64,000 nucleotides of DNA from Reyranella soli (GCF_007992495.1 NZ_BKAJ01000037.1:62001-126000), one strand, 5' to 3'; positions 7,935-16,539 are shown, numbered from the stretch's first letter. The notes: generated by a model from the sequence alone, not told the origin. Numbers and translations: made by a program.

Positions 7935-9058
7935 TGGCGCGCTCCGATATTCGGTGCAATTGTAGGTGGAGTTACAAATCCTCGCAATGCGGATGGTGGG
8001 TGATTAGTAAGCAGTAAACCATCGCCAGGGCCGCCTCTTGATTTGCTCGATCAAGAAAACTGGATCTTACCAAAGGGCCGGTAGTTCACTTCATGGAATG
8101 GCCGCAGCGGGCGTCAGGTCATGAGGCTAGCCCCCTGGCAGGCGTTTGGCTTCTCACGGCTTAACCGGGGGTGAAATGACGGTGAGGACAGATACGGGCT
8201 TCGACAGGTTGGCCCCGCGTTGGTGCGCCCCCGGGCGTCAGAACCGTTCAACCTCGGTAGCCACGGCTGGCGGCTGAGAACTCTCCAGAAAACCCGTTCT
8301 CCGGTCTCCAAACTACGTGTGCCTTAGCACCCGGCCTCGATCCAGCAGACACATGACCGCGAGCGGCATGTCGATTGGGTTATAGCAACCCGATCCTCGC
8401 ATCGCACCTGAGATTGCACCGCTCCACCGATCCGACATTATGGCTTGAACTTGTGGACTTGGCGGTCAGCCCTTTGCTGCCTCCCATGGCTATCGCTTGA
8501 TGCCCGAGACCACAGACGCAGCACCCGCTTGCGGTTGACCTCGATACTTCCTCGCGCCGCGGCAGATTGGTGATGTAGCGATAGCCGCAGGGTGGCCATG
8601 AGCCAAGCCCACGCGGTGGATGGCGTCGCGCACCACCGCGTCGTGCTCGCGCGGGGCACACTTCTGCCAGGACCGCACACGCCGGCCAAAGGGCACAGCC
8701 GCTAATCGCCCGACTGTCTTGCGATACAAAATTACCGGATCACTTCCCAGACCGCGAGCGCGCGGGGCTGCCCGCCCGCATGCTGTCCCATCATTGAGCA
8801 ACCCGCTACGCAACGGCGGGCCGTCCAAGCGACTGCCCCTGGGATGGCCAGGTTCGCATCTCTCCAGCACGCCATCGGCAATCGGACTCTTGCCGCCCAC
8901 GATCCTTGATCCACGCTGCATCGCTCATCGCCCCGACAGCCGCCGCCCTGGCTGACGGTCACGTTTAATCTCAGCCGGATATCAGTTTCTCTTCGATAAA
9001 CTGTCCACAGCTTCCTGTTTTACCGGCGGGGTGCACTCCAAATCAGTCGGATTCGACT
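7935..9058. other. Gene-poor spacer with IS3 remnant
   Basis: Apart from the transposase remnant at 8438-8690 I see no supportable gene in these 1.1 kb. Open frames here have no ribosome site and no recognisable product. The first 100 bases should hold the promoter of the leftward two-gene unit. The stretch separates the accessory genes on the left from the satellite-like element on the right. Confidence 0.4.
8438..8690 (-). pseudogene. IS3-family transposase remnant (OrfB N-terminal part), frameshifted
   Basis: Three successive minus-strand frames together rebuild the HTH_21-like block of IS3 OrfB: REHDAVVRDAIHRVGLAHG, then CGYRYITNLPRREE, then EVNRKRVLRLWS. Intact relatives read roughly AIHRVALAHGHYGYRRITxxLRREGWxVNxKRVxRLMRE. 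Two frameshifts separate the blocks, so the gene is dead. It is on the opposite strand to the C-terminal remnant at 5864-6115, so they probably come from different copies. Confidence 0.7.
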
Positions 9059-9117
9059 ACCGGAAACCCCGGAAACTCCCAAGACATCCGCCTTAGGTGG
9101 TTTCCGGAGTTCCCGGT
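9059..9117. repeat. Imperfect 19-bp inverted repeat
   Basis: Arms ACCGGAAACCCCGGAAACT.. (9059-9077) and GGTTTCCGGAGTTCCCGGT (9099-9117) pair with two mismatches. The arm itself contains a tandem CCGGAAAC. It sits just past the stop of the DUF3987 gene at the left edge of the integrated element. There is no T tract, so it is not a standard intrinsic terminator. A role in termination, replication or end recognition is possible. Confidence 0.45.
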
Positions 9118-9132
9118 AAACGATCTCGAAGC

Positions 9133-10653
9133 TTATCCAGGTGTCCCGGTCGGACGTTGGCTACCTGCCAACGCCGGGTTGACGGCCCATCTATGGACGG
9201 GGCGCCCACCCTTGGGTCCGGCCGGCAAGGAGGGCACCTGCCTAAGCACGTTCGCCTTGACCAGCCGAGCGATGACTTGATCAGCGCCATCGGCATCAAC
9301 AGCGCGGGCGAGGGCGGTGCACCGCACGTCTTCTCGGGACACTTCGTCAATGCCGGCGGACATCAGCCAGCGTACAACCCGGCGCAGGTTTCTGTCCTTC
9401 CCGGTCCGCCCCGCCTTGTTGAACACCGCCTGAGCATGGGCACGCATGTAGTCGTTCCATAAGCTTATGGCGGCGGCCAGCGCTGCCCTCTCAATTTTCG
9501 CAGGCGGAGCTATGGCTTGGCCCTCCGACCAACCCAGCAGCGTTAGAAGACTTGCCACCCGGACGACGGAGCCTGGGCCCTTACCCAACCAGCCGGCTTC
9601 CGGACCCTCAAGGTCTCTCTGCTCGGCGAGCAGCTTCTTGCGGAACTCGTCGAACATCACCAAGGCGTCATGGGACAGAATGAGCGTCAGCGGGCTATCC
9701 GCTATCCCCACCACCGCCGCGATGCGGCCCAAACGCTGTATGGCATCGCCTTCATGGACCGCGATATGGTCCAAGAGCGAACGATAAGGCGCGGGAGCGG
9801 GCCAGGTGTACAGGAAGCGGGCCGCCATACCGTCGTCTGTACCCCCAAGTGCTTCGGCAAGGCGGTCCGGCTGGATCGAGCCGACGATGCTCACGGGGAA
9901 TTTCTTAAGGCTCAGCGGACCCGACCGCGAGCGCCGGTTGATGGTCACGGCCGCTGCGCCCCAAGCCTCAAGCCAATAAGCACGATCCGAGCCGCCATTG
10001 GCATAGCGGCCCAAGTTTCCGAGCCATGCTGCCAGTTCGTCCCGCCACAGGGTCACTCCGCGGGGGTTGCCCGACACAACGTCGGCCAGCGCCTCAATAG
10101 TTGTGTCGGCGACCAGGAGTTGGGCCCGCACAAATTGAGCGTCGAAGGCGGCCTCCACGGGTTTGAGCGGCGGTGGGGCCCCCTGTTTTAAGGCCGCCTC
10201 GCACTCGTCTTCCCACCGCTCGCACAATAACTTGGCCTGCTTCACCTTCGTAGCGTGGTCTCGCTGGCGGTCGTCGTCGGACGCGCGAAGTTCATCCTCG
10301 ATGGGGCCCAGCAACCGACGGGCGGCGGCCAGAGCCGGAGACTTGCCCGATGAGGGATTGCCGACTAGCGCCAGCCAAAGCACCAGCGGCTCCAACCACC
10401 CTTGATGGACCTGAGCCACCACGCCTGCTCCGCTAACCGCGGCAACGGCACCAAAGAGGCCTAGGGCGACGTAATCGGGCGGTGCGCTCGCGGCATGCGC
10501 TGTTTCACGAATCCATCCCGCCCATTTGGGCGTGAGGAGGTGCAGCGGGAACCCTGGCGCGTTGGTCGTGGGATCTTCGAGCAGGCTCGGGTCGATTTCG
10601 CCCCAAGCTTCCCCAGCCATCGGTAGGCCCTTCGGCGCGTCCGTTGCAGCCAT
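9133..10653 (-). CDS. DUF3987 domain protein (phage/plasmid replication-associated ATPase)
   Basis: 506 residues from the ATG at 10653. Residues 98-105 (GNPSSGKS) form a Walker A motif, preceded by PPDYVALGLFGAVAAVSGAG and followed by the family pattern LWRDELAAWLGNLGRY with a Walker-B-like acidic pair, then SIVGSIQPDRL and a helical C-terminal part. DUF3987 proteins are helicase/primase-like replication proteins of phages, satellites and integrated plasmids. The same reading frame continues 61 codons upstream of this ATG into sequence that looks like the end of the neighbouring gene. It is the last gene of the element's leftward series. Confidence 0.8.
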   Translation of the reverse strand: MAATDAPKGLPMAGEAWGEIDPSLLEDPTTNAPGFPLHLLTPKWAGWIRETAHAASAPPDYVALGLFGAVAAVSGAGVVAQVHQGWLEPLVLWLALVGNPSSGKSPALAAARRLLGPIEDELRASDDDRQRDHATKVKQAKLLCERWEDECEAALKQGAPPPLKPVEAAFDAQFVRAQLLVADTTIEALADVVSGNPRGVTLWRDELAAWLGNLGRYANGGSDRAYWLEAWGAAAVTINRRSRSGPLSLKKFPVSIVGSIQPDRLAEALGGTDDGMAARFLYTWPAPAPYRSLLDHIAVHEGDAIQRLGRIAAVVGIADSPLTLILSHDALVMFDEFRKKLLAEQRDLEGPEAGWLGKGPGSVVRVASLLTLLGWSEGQAIAPPAKIERAALAAAISLWNDYMRAHAQAVFNKAGRTGKDRNLRRVVRWLMSAGIDEVSREDVRCTALARAVDADGADQVIARLVKANVLRQVPSLPAGPKGGRPVHRWAVNPALAGSQRPTGTPG

Positions 10654-10669
10654 ATCAACGTCGTCCAGC

Positions 10670-11257
10670 TCAAGCGATACCGATAACGGGCGAGCGCAAG
10701 CCCAAACGCGCTTTTCCATCTCCCGGGACCGGCAACGCACCGCAATGCCATCGAGCAGGTAACCGGCCGAACGCCAGTCGATGATGAACACCGTGTCTCC
10801 TGGGCGCCCGCAGCCAAGCGAGCACCGTGTCCGCAAGGAGAATGGGTGCCCCCTTCAGGCGGGCATCGGCAACGTTGTCGGCACCAAGCGCCGTGCCGTA
10901 GCCGTCCCGGATGGCAACGTGACGAGTCGCAATATCGACCGCCACCAGGTCCCTGATCTTGCGGACCTCAGCCATGCCACCCAGCTCGGGGGCGCTGACC
11001 ATATCGGCTACGGCAACGATCAGGGCCAAGCGCCCGTTTTCGGCCGGCCGATAGTAGGCGCGCCCGGAACCAAAGAACTCAACGCGTTCGACCCCCACCG
11101 CAGGCAGCTGGTCCGGCGTAATGCCGAGCCGCTCAAGCGGAGCAACCATCCGAACATCGTAGGTGCGCTGGCGAATCGCTCGCCGCCATTCGGCCTCAAG
11201 ATGGATATCGGCCAATTGCTCGCCACGGAACTTGCCGTGGTCGTCCGGTGAATTCAT
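10670..11257 (-). CDS. Element-borne hypothetical protein, probable frameshift near the 3' end
   Basis: 195 residues as read. GGAGC lies six bases before the ATG at 11257. Up to about residue 150 the protein is orderly and ends in PILLADTVLAWLRA; after this the frame becomes Arg/His-rich and unlike folded protein. In the other frame, directly at this point, reads GDTVFIIDWRSAGYLLDG followed by a sensible continuation. This suggests a one-base insertion (or two-base deletion) near 10800-10815. Proteins in this position next to DUF3987 genes are common in such elements but I know no function for them. Confidence 0.55.
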   Translation of the reverse strand: MNSPDDHGKFRGEQLADIHLEAEWRRAIRQRTYDVRMVAPLERLGITPDQLPAVGVERVEFFGSGRAYYRPAENGRLALIVAVADMVSAPELGGMAEVRKIRDLVAVDIATRHVAIRDGYGTALGADNVADARLKGAPILLADTVLAWLRAPRRHGVHHRLAFGRLPARWHCGALPVPGDGKARLGLRSPVIGIA

Positions 11258-11346
11258 CTGCTTGCTCCGGTAAGTATGCGGCTTCGGGCGAGCCCGCGCT
11301 CTGCCGGCGGAGTCGCCAGTGGTTCGAGATCCTGGGTGGGCGGCGG

Positions 11347-11565
11347 CTATTGCTTCTCCTTGGGCTCGGCCCCTGCCGACCGACGAGTTGGCAGTGCCGT
11401 CGGACGAGCTTCCATCCAATGGTCGACCTCACTCTCGATCCACCCTACCGCCCTAACGCCAATTTTCCGCGGAGGCGGGAAAAGGCCCTGGATGCATAGG
11501 GAATAGATGGTGCTCCGGCTAAGTTTGCTTTTAACCATGACCTCTTGGATACGAATCACGCCCAT
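11347..11565 (-). CDS. AlpA-family phage transcriptional regulator / excisionase-like
   Basis: 72 residues with the AlpA/MerR-like helix-turn-helix: MGVIRIQEVMVKSKLSRSTIY, then GLFPPPRKIGVRAVGWIESEVDHWM. The family pattern is LxxxEVxxxxGLSRSTIYxxxxxGxFPxPxxxGxRxxGWxxxxVxxW and all key positions are present. AlpA controls integrase expression or acts as excision factor in P4-like satellites. AGGAGA lies just before the ATG. It stands 5' to the replication genes of the element and on the same strand as the integrase. Confidence 0.85.
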   Translation of the reverse strand: MGVIRIQEVMVKSKLSRSTIYSLCIQGLFPPPRKIGVRAVGWIESEVDHWMEARPTALPTRRSAGAEPKEKQ

Positions 11566-11671
11566 GTTGTCTCCTGGTGTGCAGCGTCGAACTACAAAGT
11601 ATTGCTTCGCCCCACCATCGGGAGGGACCGGAAATCGAAGTCGATGTCCGCCCTGCGCCAGAACGTTTGTT

Positions 11672-12307
11672 TTATTGGCGGCGCGGTGTAGCGAGGCGGC
11701 CCTGCTTGAGGTAGCGCTGCCCCGCCGCCCGCATACGGTCGGCGATGAACTGGGCCTGGTCGGCCGCTGGCACGGCGGCGGGCACCATGTCGGTCCAGCT
11801 AACCCCGGCCGCCGCGAGCCTCACCTTCCACCGCCTTACTGTACGAGGCTCGACCCCAAACTCCTCGGCCACCGTCGCCGTCGGCTTGCCGTCCACGATG
11901 ACCCCTTCAACGGCGGCAAGCGCGTAGGCGACGGCCCAGCCCTCGTCTCGCAGTTCCTCCGGCCCGGTCTTCGGAGCGCCGCGGCGCAGCGCGTCGGAAA
12001 TCGGACCCGGCAAGGTGCCGGCGGCTATGTAACTGGCGAAGGCCGCACAGATCCTTGCCGGCATCGGCGGCAAGGGCTGAGCCGGTGCCGCCAACGGGCC
12101 TTCAGGCCAATTGGAGGGGTGGCAGTAGCAGGCGAACACCAGCGCGCCACACTGGAAGAGGTGTCGGATAACCTCGGCCGGGACCACCCTCGGCGGCTCA
12201 GCGTCGCGGCACGCGGCAAGCGCGATCACGTACGCGGATCGCGCGCGCTCGAACACGTCGAAGGCTCTGGCGACACTCGGGGCTTCGTCCATCAACCGCT
12301 CCCGCAT
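11672..12307 (-). CDS. Element-borne protein with C-terminal helix-turn-helix
   Basis: 211 residues from the ATG at 12307 (a TTG two codons upstream is less likely). The N-terminal two thirds are helical with no known motif. Residues about 148-172 (ATVAEEFGVEPRTVRRWKVRL) form a clear helix-turn-helix of the transposase/terminase-small-subunit type. The position in a satellite-like element suggests DNA packaging or replication control. No family name can be given with certainty. Confidence 0.6.
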   Translation of the reverse strand: MRERLMDEAPSVARAFDVFERARSAYVIALAACRDAEPPRVVPAEVIRHLFQCGALVFACYCHPSNWPEGPLAAPAQPLPPMPARICAAFASYIAAGTLPGPISDALRRGAPKTGPEELRDEGWAVAYALAAVEGVIVDGKPTATVAEEFGVEPRTVRRWKVRLAAAGVSWTDMVPAAVPAADQAQFIADRMRAAGQRYLKQGRLATPRRQ

Positions 12308-12373
12308 TGGCAACTGAAGAAAACCGCCGGCAAACCACGACGCGCAGGATTCAGGCTGCCGGCGGCGCGGGAT

Positions 12374-12658
12374 CTAATGGGCCGACATTTTCTCTGGGCT
12401 ATCGACGATCATCGGTAGTGGCGGGCCCCCTCCTCCCTCAACAATAGTGAGTGCGTGGTTCGGCATCCAAAGGCCGCCGGGACCAATCCAGTAACACGGC
12501 CCCACTACCCCAAACCGCGAGGCCAGACGCAACTCTCCCATATCGATGAGCGCTGCCTCCATGTTAGTGCCCAACCCCAATTGCTGCGCCACTTGTCTGA
12601 TGGGGGAGAGCATCTTCATCACCAGCTTGTGGTTCGCCTGCCCCGAAGATTTCGGCAT
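12374..12658 (-). CDS. Small element-borne hypothetical protein
   Basis: 94 residues. The ATG at 12658 has a strong ribosome site (AAGGAGACGGTA before it) and is preferred to the longer frame from 12712. The protein starts with a basic helical segment, and the second half is Gly/Pro-rich (GVVGPCYWIGPGGLWMPNHA). No signal peptide. Same strand as the rest of the element. Not recognised. Confidence 0.5.
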   Translation of the reverse strand: MPKSSGQANHKLVMKMLSPIRQVAQQLGLGTNMEAALIDMGELRLASRFGVVGPCYWIGPGGLWMPNHALTIVEGGGGPPLPMIVDSPEKMSAH

Positions 12659-13127
12659 TACCGTCTCCTTAGCGTTGCCATTACACTGCGCCGCGAGCTT
12701 CGAGGATCTCACTGGATCTCCTCAGCGGCCTGCGCGCCTCCCCAAATCTGCAAGGACGAGCGGTTGGAGTCCAACTGCGCGAGTCGTTAAAGTTGCTAAT
12801 GCTCGCCGGGCGCGGCGCGTTGAACTGAACGAGTGCCGCGGGATCCAGAAGAGTCATTTGATGCGCCAGTGATTTAGTGGCGCTCCTTGCCTAAACCGCT
12901 GCGCACGATCACCTGTACCCGCGGCCCTCACAGTCGGCACGGCGCATTTGCGCGGTCCAGGAGATCCGCGATGACGCCGCTGTGATTCATGGAAAATGCG
13001 GCCATGCATTCGTCGAGCGCACCGCCGTTCGCGGCCCCGTTGTATTGGGCACCCGTTCCGATTCGATGGGGGCGGGGGGGGGGTCGCGTTTTGCAGCCGG
13101 CTCCCAAATGCGGAGCCAATGGCGTGG
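12659..13127. other. Spacer inside the element, no clear gene
   Basis: About 470 bases without a supportable gene. It contains a run of ten G residues at 13074-13083 inside a longer G-rich tract. Open frames on the minus strand cross this run but have neither ribosome site nor recognisable product; a gene broken by slippage at the run cannot be excluded. Confidence 0.35.
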
Positions 13128-13583
13128 CTAACTCCGCGTAAAACGCTCGCTTTCGCCCTCGCCGTCCCCGACATCATCCCCGAAATCGGTTCGTTGGGCC
13201 TCCACCATGGTGTGACAAGGCGCAACGCTGCCCACGGCGGCGTGATTGACACCGGCCGAACGCGCCCACGCATCCGGCTGCAGCGGTGCCGGCATATGCA
13301 CTACGAAACTTACACGCGCCTGGCCCTCGCCCGCGTTGCCGCTGACTCGGCCGTCCAGCCTGTCCCCCAGTTCCTTCAGCGCGGCGTCATCCCCTTCGAC
13401 GGCTCGCCTGACGAGCGCGGCCGCCGCCATCTCCAGGTATCGCAGCCCCGTCGCGGGATCACGCCGATGGGCGGCGCGACTCACCGCGTCACGCCACGGC
13501 TTACTTCCCCAGGGCCCGGGCTTTCGGCCGCGTTTATCAACTCGCGGCATGTCTTTGGCGCGTTGCTCGAAGTTGCTGCTCAT
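13128..13583 (-). CDS. Phage-type hypothetical protein
   Basis: 151 residues from the ATG at 13583 (GGCGGGA upstream); an inner ATG at 13550 is possible. The segment GRKPGPWGSKPWRDAVSRAA followed by a helical part ending ALKELGDRLDG resembles small proteins found beside terminase genes, which often carry GRPKG-like starts and the phrase EIGDRLDGK. This is pattern similarity only. The C-terminal 50 residues look less ordered. First gene downstream of the integrase gene, separated from it by a 15-bp inverted repeat. Confidence 0.5.
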   Translation of the reverse strand: MSSNFEQRAKDMPRVDKRGRKPGPWGSKPWRDAVSRAAHRRDPATGLRYLEMAAAALVRRAVEGDDAALKELGDRLDGRVSGNAGEGQARVSFVVHMPAPLQPDAWARSAGVNHAAVGSVAPCHTMVEAQRTDFGDDVGDGEGESERFTRS

Positions 13584-13661
13584 CGGGTGTCCCGCCGAAA
13601 GAGGCCCCCTACCCCATCCAGGAAGCGCCACGTCGTGATGGTTTCATGCGATATGGAATTG

Positions 13662-13711
13662 GCGAGGTCTTGGCGCCGGCGCAATCAGCCTCGCTAGCGC
13701 CAAGACCTCGC
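13662..13711. repeat. Perfect 15-bp inverted repeat downstream of the integrase gene
   Basis: GCGAGGTCTTGGCGC (13662-13676) and GCGCCAAGACCTCGC (13697-13711) pair perfectly around a 20-base loop. It lies 36 bases past the integrase stop and 79 bases before the next leftward start. No T tract follows on either strand, so a plain intrinsic terminator is unlikely. An operator or a recombinase/AlpA binding site are alternatives. Confidence 0.6.
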
Positions 13712-13746
13712 GCATCATCATGATCCGGACTTACGAATCGTACCAG

Positions 13747-15024
13747 TCATTCATTCACGCTCGCCAAATCGGACGTGGCGGAGGTCACCGCGCCTCCGAC
13801 GCTGGCTATAACGTGGGACTGCCCTAGTAGCGGTTGCCCGTGATCGCCGACGGCGGCGCTGGCCCAGTCGCTCATCAAGGCGCGCCGCTTAACCTCGAGG
13901 TCGCTGCGCTGATAGGCGGCTTCGATCTTGTCCGGATTGCCGTGCGCCAGGGCCAGCTCGCAAATGGCCCGGGGATAGTTGGTCTCCTCCGCGGCCCACG
14001 TGCGGAACGTCGCGCGGAAGCCGTGCACGGTGGCGGTATGGCCATTGCGCCGTAACAGCGACAGCAAGGCCATATCGGAATAGGGCTTGTCGATGTTCAA
14101 GTTCGGGAAGATGTACGGCGAATCGCCGGACAGCACCTGGGCCTGCCGCAGGATCGCCATCGCTTGCGGCGTCAACGGCTCGCGATGCGCACGGCCGGCC
14201 TTCATGCGGCTGGCCGGGATGATCCACATCGCATCCTCTTCGCGGATCTCCGCTCTCTCGGCTATGCGCACTTCGCCTGATCGCTTGGCCGTGAGAATGA
14301 CGAACGCCATGGCCAGCTTCAGGAGCGGATCGGCTTGAATGTCGTGAAGCTCCCGTAGGAAGCCGGGCACGGCTTCCATGGGCATGGCTTCGTGACCCTC
14401 GCTCTTAGGCTGGCGCGGCAGTGCCCTCGCTGCGATGGCAACGGCGTTGGAGGCCTCGGCACCGCACCAGCGATTGGCAACCGCCAGGGAAACCACGGCT
14501 CCGATGTCGGCACGCAGCTTTTTCGCGATACCGGGCAGCGTCGTCCAGATCGGCTTGAGCACGGCGAGCACATCGGCCGATGAAAACTCGCGCATATCCA
14601 CGCCGCCGATCTTGGGAAAGGCGTGCATGGTCATGCGGCTCATCCAGTTGGTCGCGCCGGCACGGGCCTTCCACGAGGCCTTGTGCATCTCGAAGAATTC
14701 GCGGGCCGCCTCTTCGAACGTGGCGCCGCTTCCGGTGACGCCAGGTGGGATGGGGGAGCCCGACGACTTCGGGGTCACCGGCAAGGCCGACCCGGCACGC
14801 AGCGCGGCCGCCCTAGCCCTCGCCACGTCGAGTGAGACGGCAGGATACCCGCCGAGCCCGAATTCCCTGTCCTTGCCTTCGACCATGCGGCGGAGAAGCC
14901 AGCGCTTGCTGCCGGCTGGCTCTACGATCAGCCGCAGCCCGTTGCCGTCCGTGAACACCTGCTTCTTGCCGGTGGCCTTGATGGCTGCCACCTTGCGAGC
15001 GTTGAGTTGGAATCCGACTGTCAT
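13747..15024 (-). CDS. Tyrosine-type site-specific integrase (P4-like)
   Basis: 425 residues, typical of P4-type integrases with an N-terminal arm-binding domain (DUF4102, about residues 5-90, FTDGNGLRLIVEP and LGGYPAVSL). The catalytic domain shows Arg248 (TAKRSGEVR), Lys275 and His280 (MKAGRAHREPL), His334 and Arg337 (HGFRATFRTW), His361 and the nucleophile Tyr371 (EAAYQRSD). All catalytic residues are present, so it should be active. AAGGAA lies before the ATG. It is the rightmost gene of a minus-strand element. The attachment site was not found. Confidence 0.92.
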   Translation of the reverse strand: MTVGFQLNARKVAAIKATGKKQVFTDGNGLRLIVEPAGSKRWLLRRMVEGKDREFGLGGYPAVSLDVARARAAALRAGSALPVTPKSSGSPIPPGVTGSGATFEEAAREFFEMHKASWKARAGATNWMSRMTMHAFPKIGGVDMREFSSADVLAVLKPIWTTLPGIAKKLRADIGAVVSLAVANRWCGAEASNAVAIAARALPRQPKSEGHEAMPMEAVPGFLRELHDIQADPLLKLAMAFVILTAKRSGEVRIAERAEIREEDAMWIIPASRMKAGRAHREPLTPQAMAILRQAQVLSGDSPYIFPNLNIDKPYSDMALLSLLRRNGHTATVHGFRATFRTWAAEETNYPRAICELALAHGNPDKIEAAYQRSDLEVKRRALMSDWASAAVGDHGQPLLGQSHVIASVGGAVTSATSDLASVNE

Positions 15025-15427
15025 TGCAAGTTCCTTTCGGGTGGTCGGGGACGTCGTCCCCGAAAATGGCCCCGAATTGGCTCAATGAAAGCCTGCCGTT
15101 GATGAGACATTGCTGGACACCCTCGAACCAACCGGGATGATCCGTTGCAAGCGGGCATGAGTTTTATCCACACAGGCTGACGCTCTCGCACCGCTTTGCA
15201 CCGTGCCGGACGTCGTCTGTGTTCCCGTAGGGAGCGCCAACAAACTCAACAATTTGGCGATGCGTACATAACGCATTTCGCCGTGGTGCCCTTGGGCAGC
15301 ATCCCGCGTCGCAGTGAAAGCGCGATGGCTGGATGAACAGGCTCGGGTTGCAGGACGGCTTGTCGAGGCTTGTGGCCTCCCGTCGCATTCGAGCATTAAC
15401 TCGCGTACGTTCCCTCACGGAGGCATC
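15025..15427. other. Probable right boundary of the integrated element
   Basis: Some 400 bases between the integrase start and a small rightward gene. I looked for a tRNA gene or 3' tRNA fragment, the usual target of P4-like integrases, and see none on either strand. No long direct repeat with the left side was noticed. The integrase promoter should lie here. Confidence 0.4.
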
Positions 15428-15670
15428 ATGACCGACACCGCCCCGCCAGACTGGCGGCCGATTGATAGTGCGCCGAAGGACGGAACGGAGATTATCGCCT
15501 GGGGCGTGATGGCCGGTGAGCCGGGATACACCTCCGACGAGAAGTCGTGGACGGGCATTCGATGGTCCAAGGACGGCTGGGTGACCACGAAGCCGCAAGG
15601 GCGATACTTCGTCGGCTTCCACCCCACTCACTGGGTGCCCCTTCCTCCCCCGCCCAAGGATTCCCCATGA
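15428..15670 (+). CDS. DUF551-like small protein
   Basis: 80 residues. The protein starts WRPIDSAPKDGTEIIAWGV and ends FHPTHWVPLPPPP, the two ends of the DUF551 pattern (W-P-I-D-S-A-P-K-D-G ... H-W-x-P-L-P-x-P-P), common in phages and accessory DNA. GGAGG lies seven bases before the ATG. The 3' end overlaps the convergent gene at 15628-16539 by 43 bases. It may still belong to the mobile element. Function unknown. Confidence 0.65.
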   Translation: MTDTAPPDWRPIDSAPKDGTEIIAWGVMAGEPGYTSDEKSWTGIRWSKDGWVTTKPQGRYFVGFHPTHWVPLPPPPKDSP

Positions 15671-16539
15671 GCGCCCTGCTCGCGTAGGGCGCGCACGATT
15701 TCGCGCCCGACGACCGGCAGGTAGTCCGTGGCGTAGTGGTGGAAGTCGGTCCCTCGCTCGGCGAGCGCACGCTGCTGGCCGTCCCGCTCGACGAAGCGGC
15801 GCGGATCCAGGACGGCAAGTCCGACCTGCCGGGCCGCCTCGATCGTCTTGTCGATATGCTCGATCCGCTCGCCGAGCAGGCTGCCGTCGGCCAGGCGGAC
15901 CGCGACGTGAGGCACGACCAGGATCGGGCATGCGACCAGGCTGCGCAGCCTCGTCAGGCCCTCGGCGATTGCCGCCGAGGAGAGCGTCACCAGGGTGATC
16001 TCCCGCAAGATCCGCCGATGCGTTTCCGTCAGCTGGCGCGACCGGCTGAGAGCTGCTTCGACCCTCTCGATGATCTCCAGCGGCGCCGGCTGCCCGCGGT
16101 GAGCGTCGTACCACCATGCCTCGCCCGCTTCGCCCGCGGGCGCGACGAGTTGGCGGTGGATCTCGTTGATGTTCAGCGCATGACCCATGGCCGCATAATA
16201 CTTGTCCGTACACACCTCGATGACGAGCCGCTCGGCATTGCCGATCAGGCGCGGCATCGGCTTTCCCGCGCGCCAAACATTGAAGGCAAACGGCGCGATC
16301 GCGGCCGGCATCGAGACCGTTCCCGCAAGCAGGCCGAGGAGCTGAATCATCTCGTGCACGTCGTGCACATAGATCGGCGCGCGCGACTTGATGCGCCGAT
16401 TGAGATAGTCGATCTCGCCCAGGCTCTGCATGGCGACCAGGGGATCGTGCACCCGGCACGACCCCAATGCGAGGACACGCAAGCGGCCGCCACTGTCTTT
16501 CGATCTCCGCATAAATCGGCCGAGAAAGCTCATCGCCAT
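15628..16539 (-). CDS. GSCR-motif SGNH-like protein
   Basis: 303 residues. The motif VLALGSCRVHDPL at about 22-34 resembles block I of SGNH-type hydrolases, with Ser27 as candidate nucleophile, and GTDFHHYATDYL near residue 270-280 could supply the Asp/His pair. Proteins with this GSCR start are often linked to cell-surface polysaccharide modification. The gene overlaps the end of the preceding methyltransferase gene by 10 bases, so they form an operon. No signal peptide, so it is cytoplasmic. Enzymatic role is inference. Confidence 0.55.
   Translation of the reverse strand: MAMSFLGRFMRRSKDSGGRLRVLALGSCRVHDPLVAMQSLGEIDYLNRRIKSRAPIYVHDVHEMIQLLGLLAGTVSMPAAIAPFAFNVWRAGKPMPRLIGNAERLVIEVCTDKYYAAMGHALNINEIHRQLVAPAGEAGEAWWYDAHRGQPAPLEIIERVEAALSRSRQLTETHRRILREITLVTLSSAAIAEGLTRLRSLVACPILVVPHVAVRLADGSLLGERIEHIDKTIEAARQVGLAVLDPRRFVERDGQQRALAERGTDFHHYATDYLPVVGREIVRALREQGAHGESLGGGGRGTQ

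Noticed and set aside
15025-15427. Possible tRNA attachment site beside the integrase (GGTTCGAG-like string near 15125)
   Set aside because: The string lacks a pairing partner for a T-arm and no acceptor stem or anticodon arm could be drawn around it.
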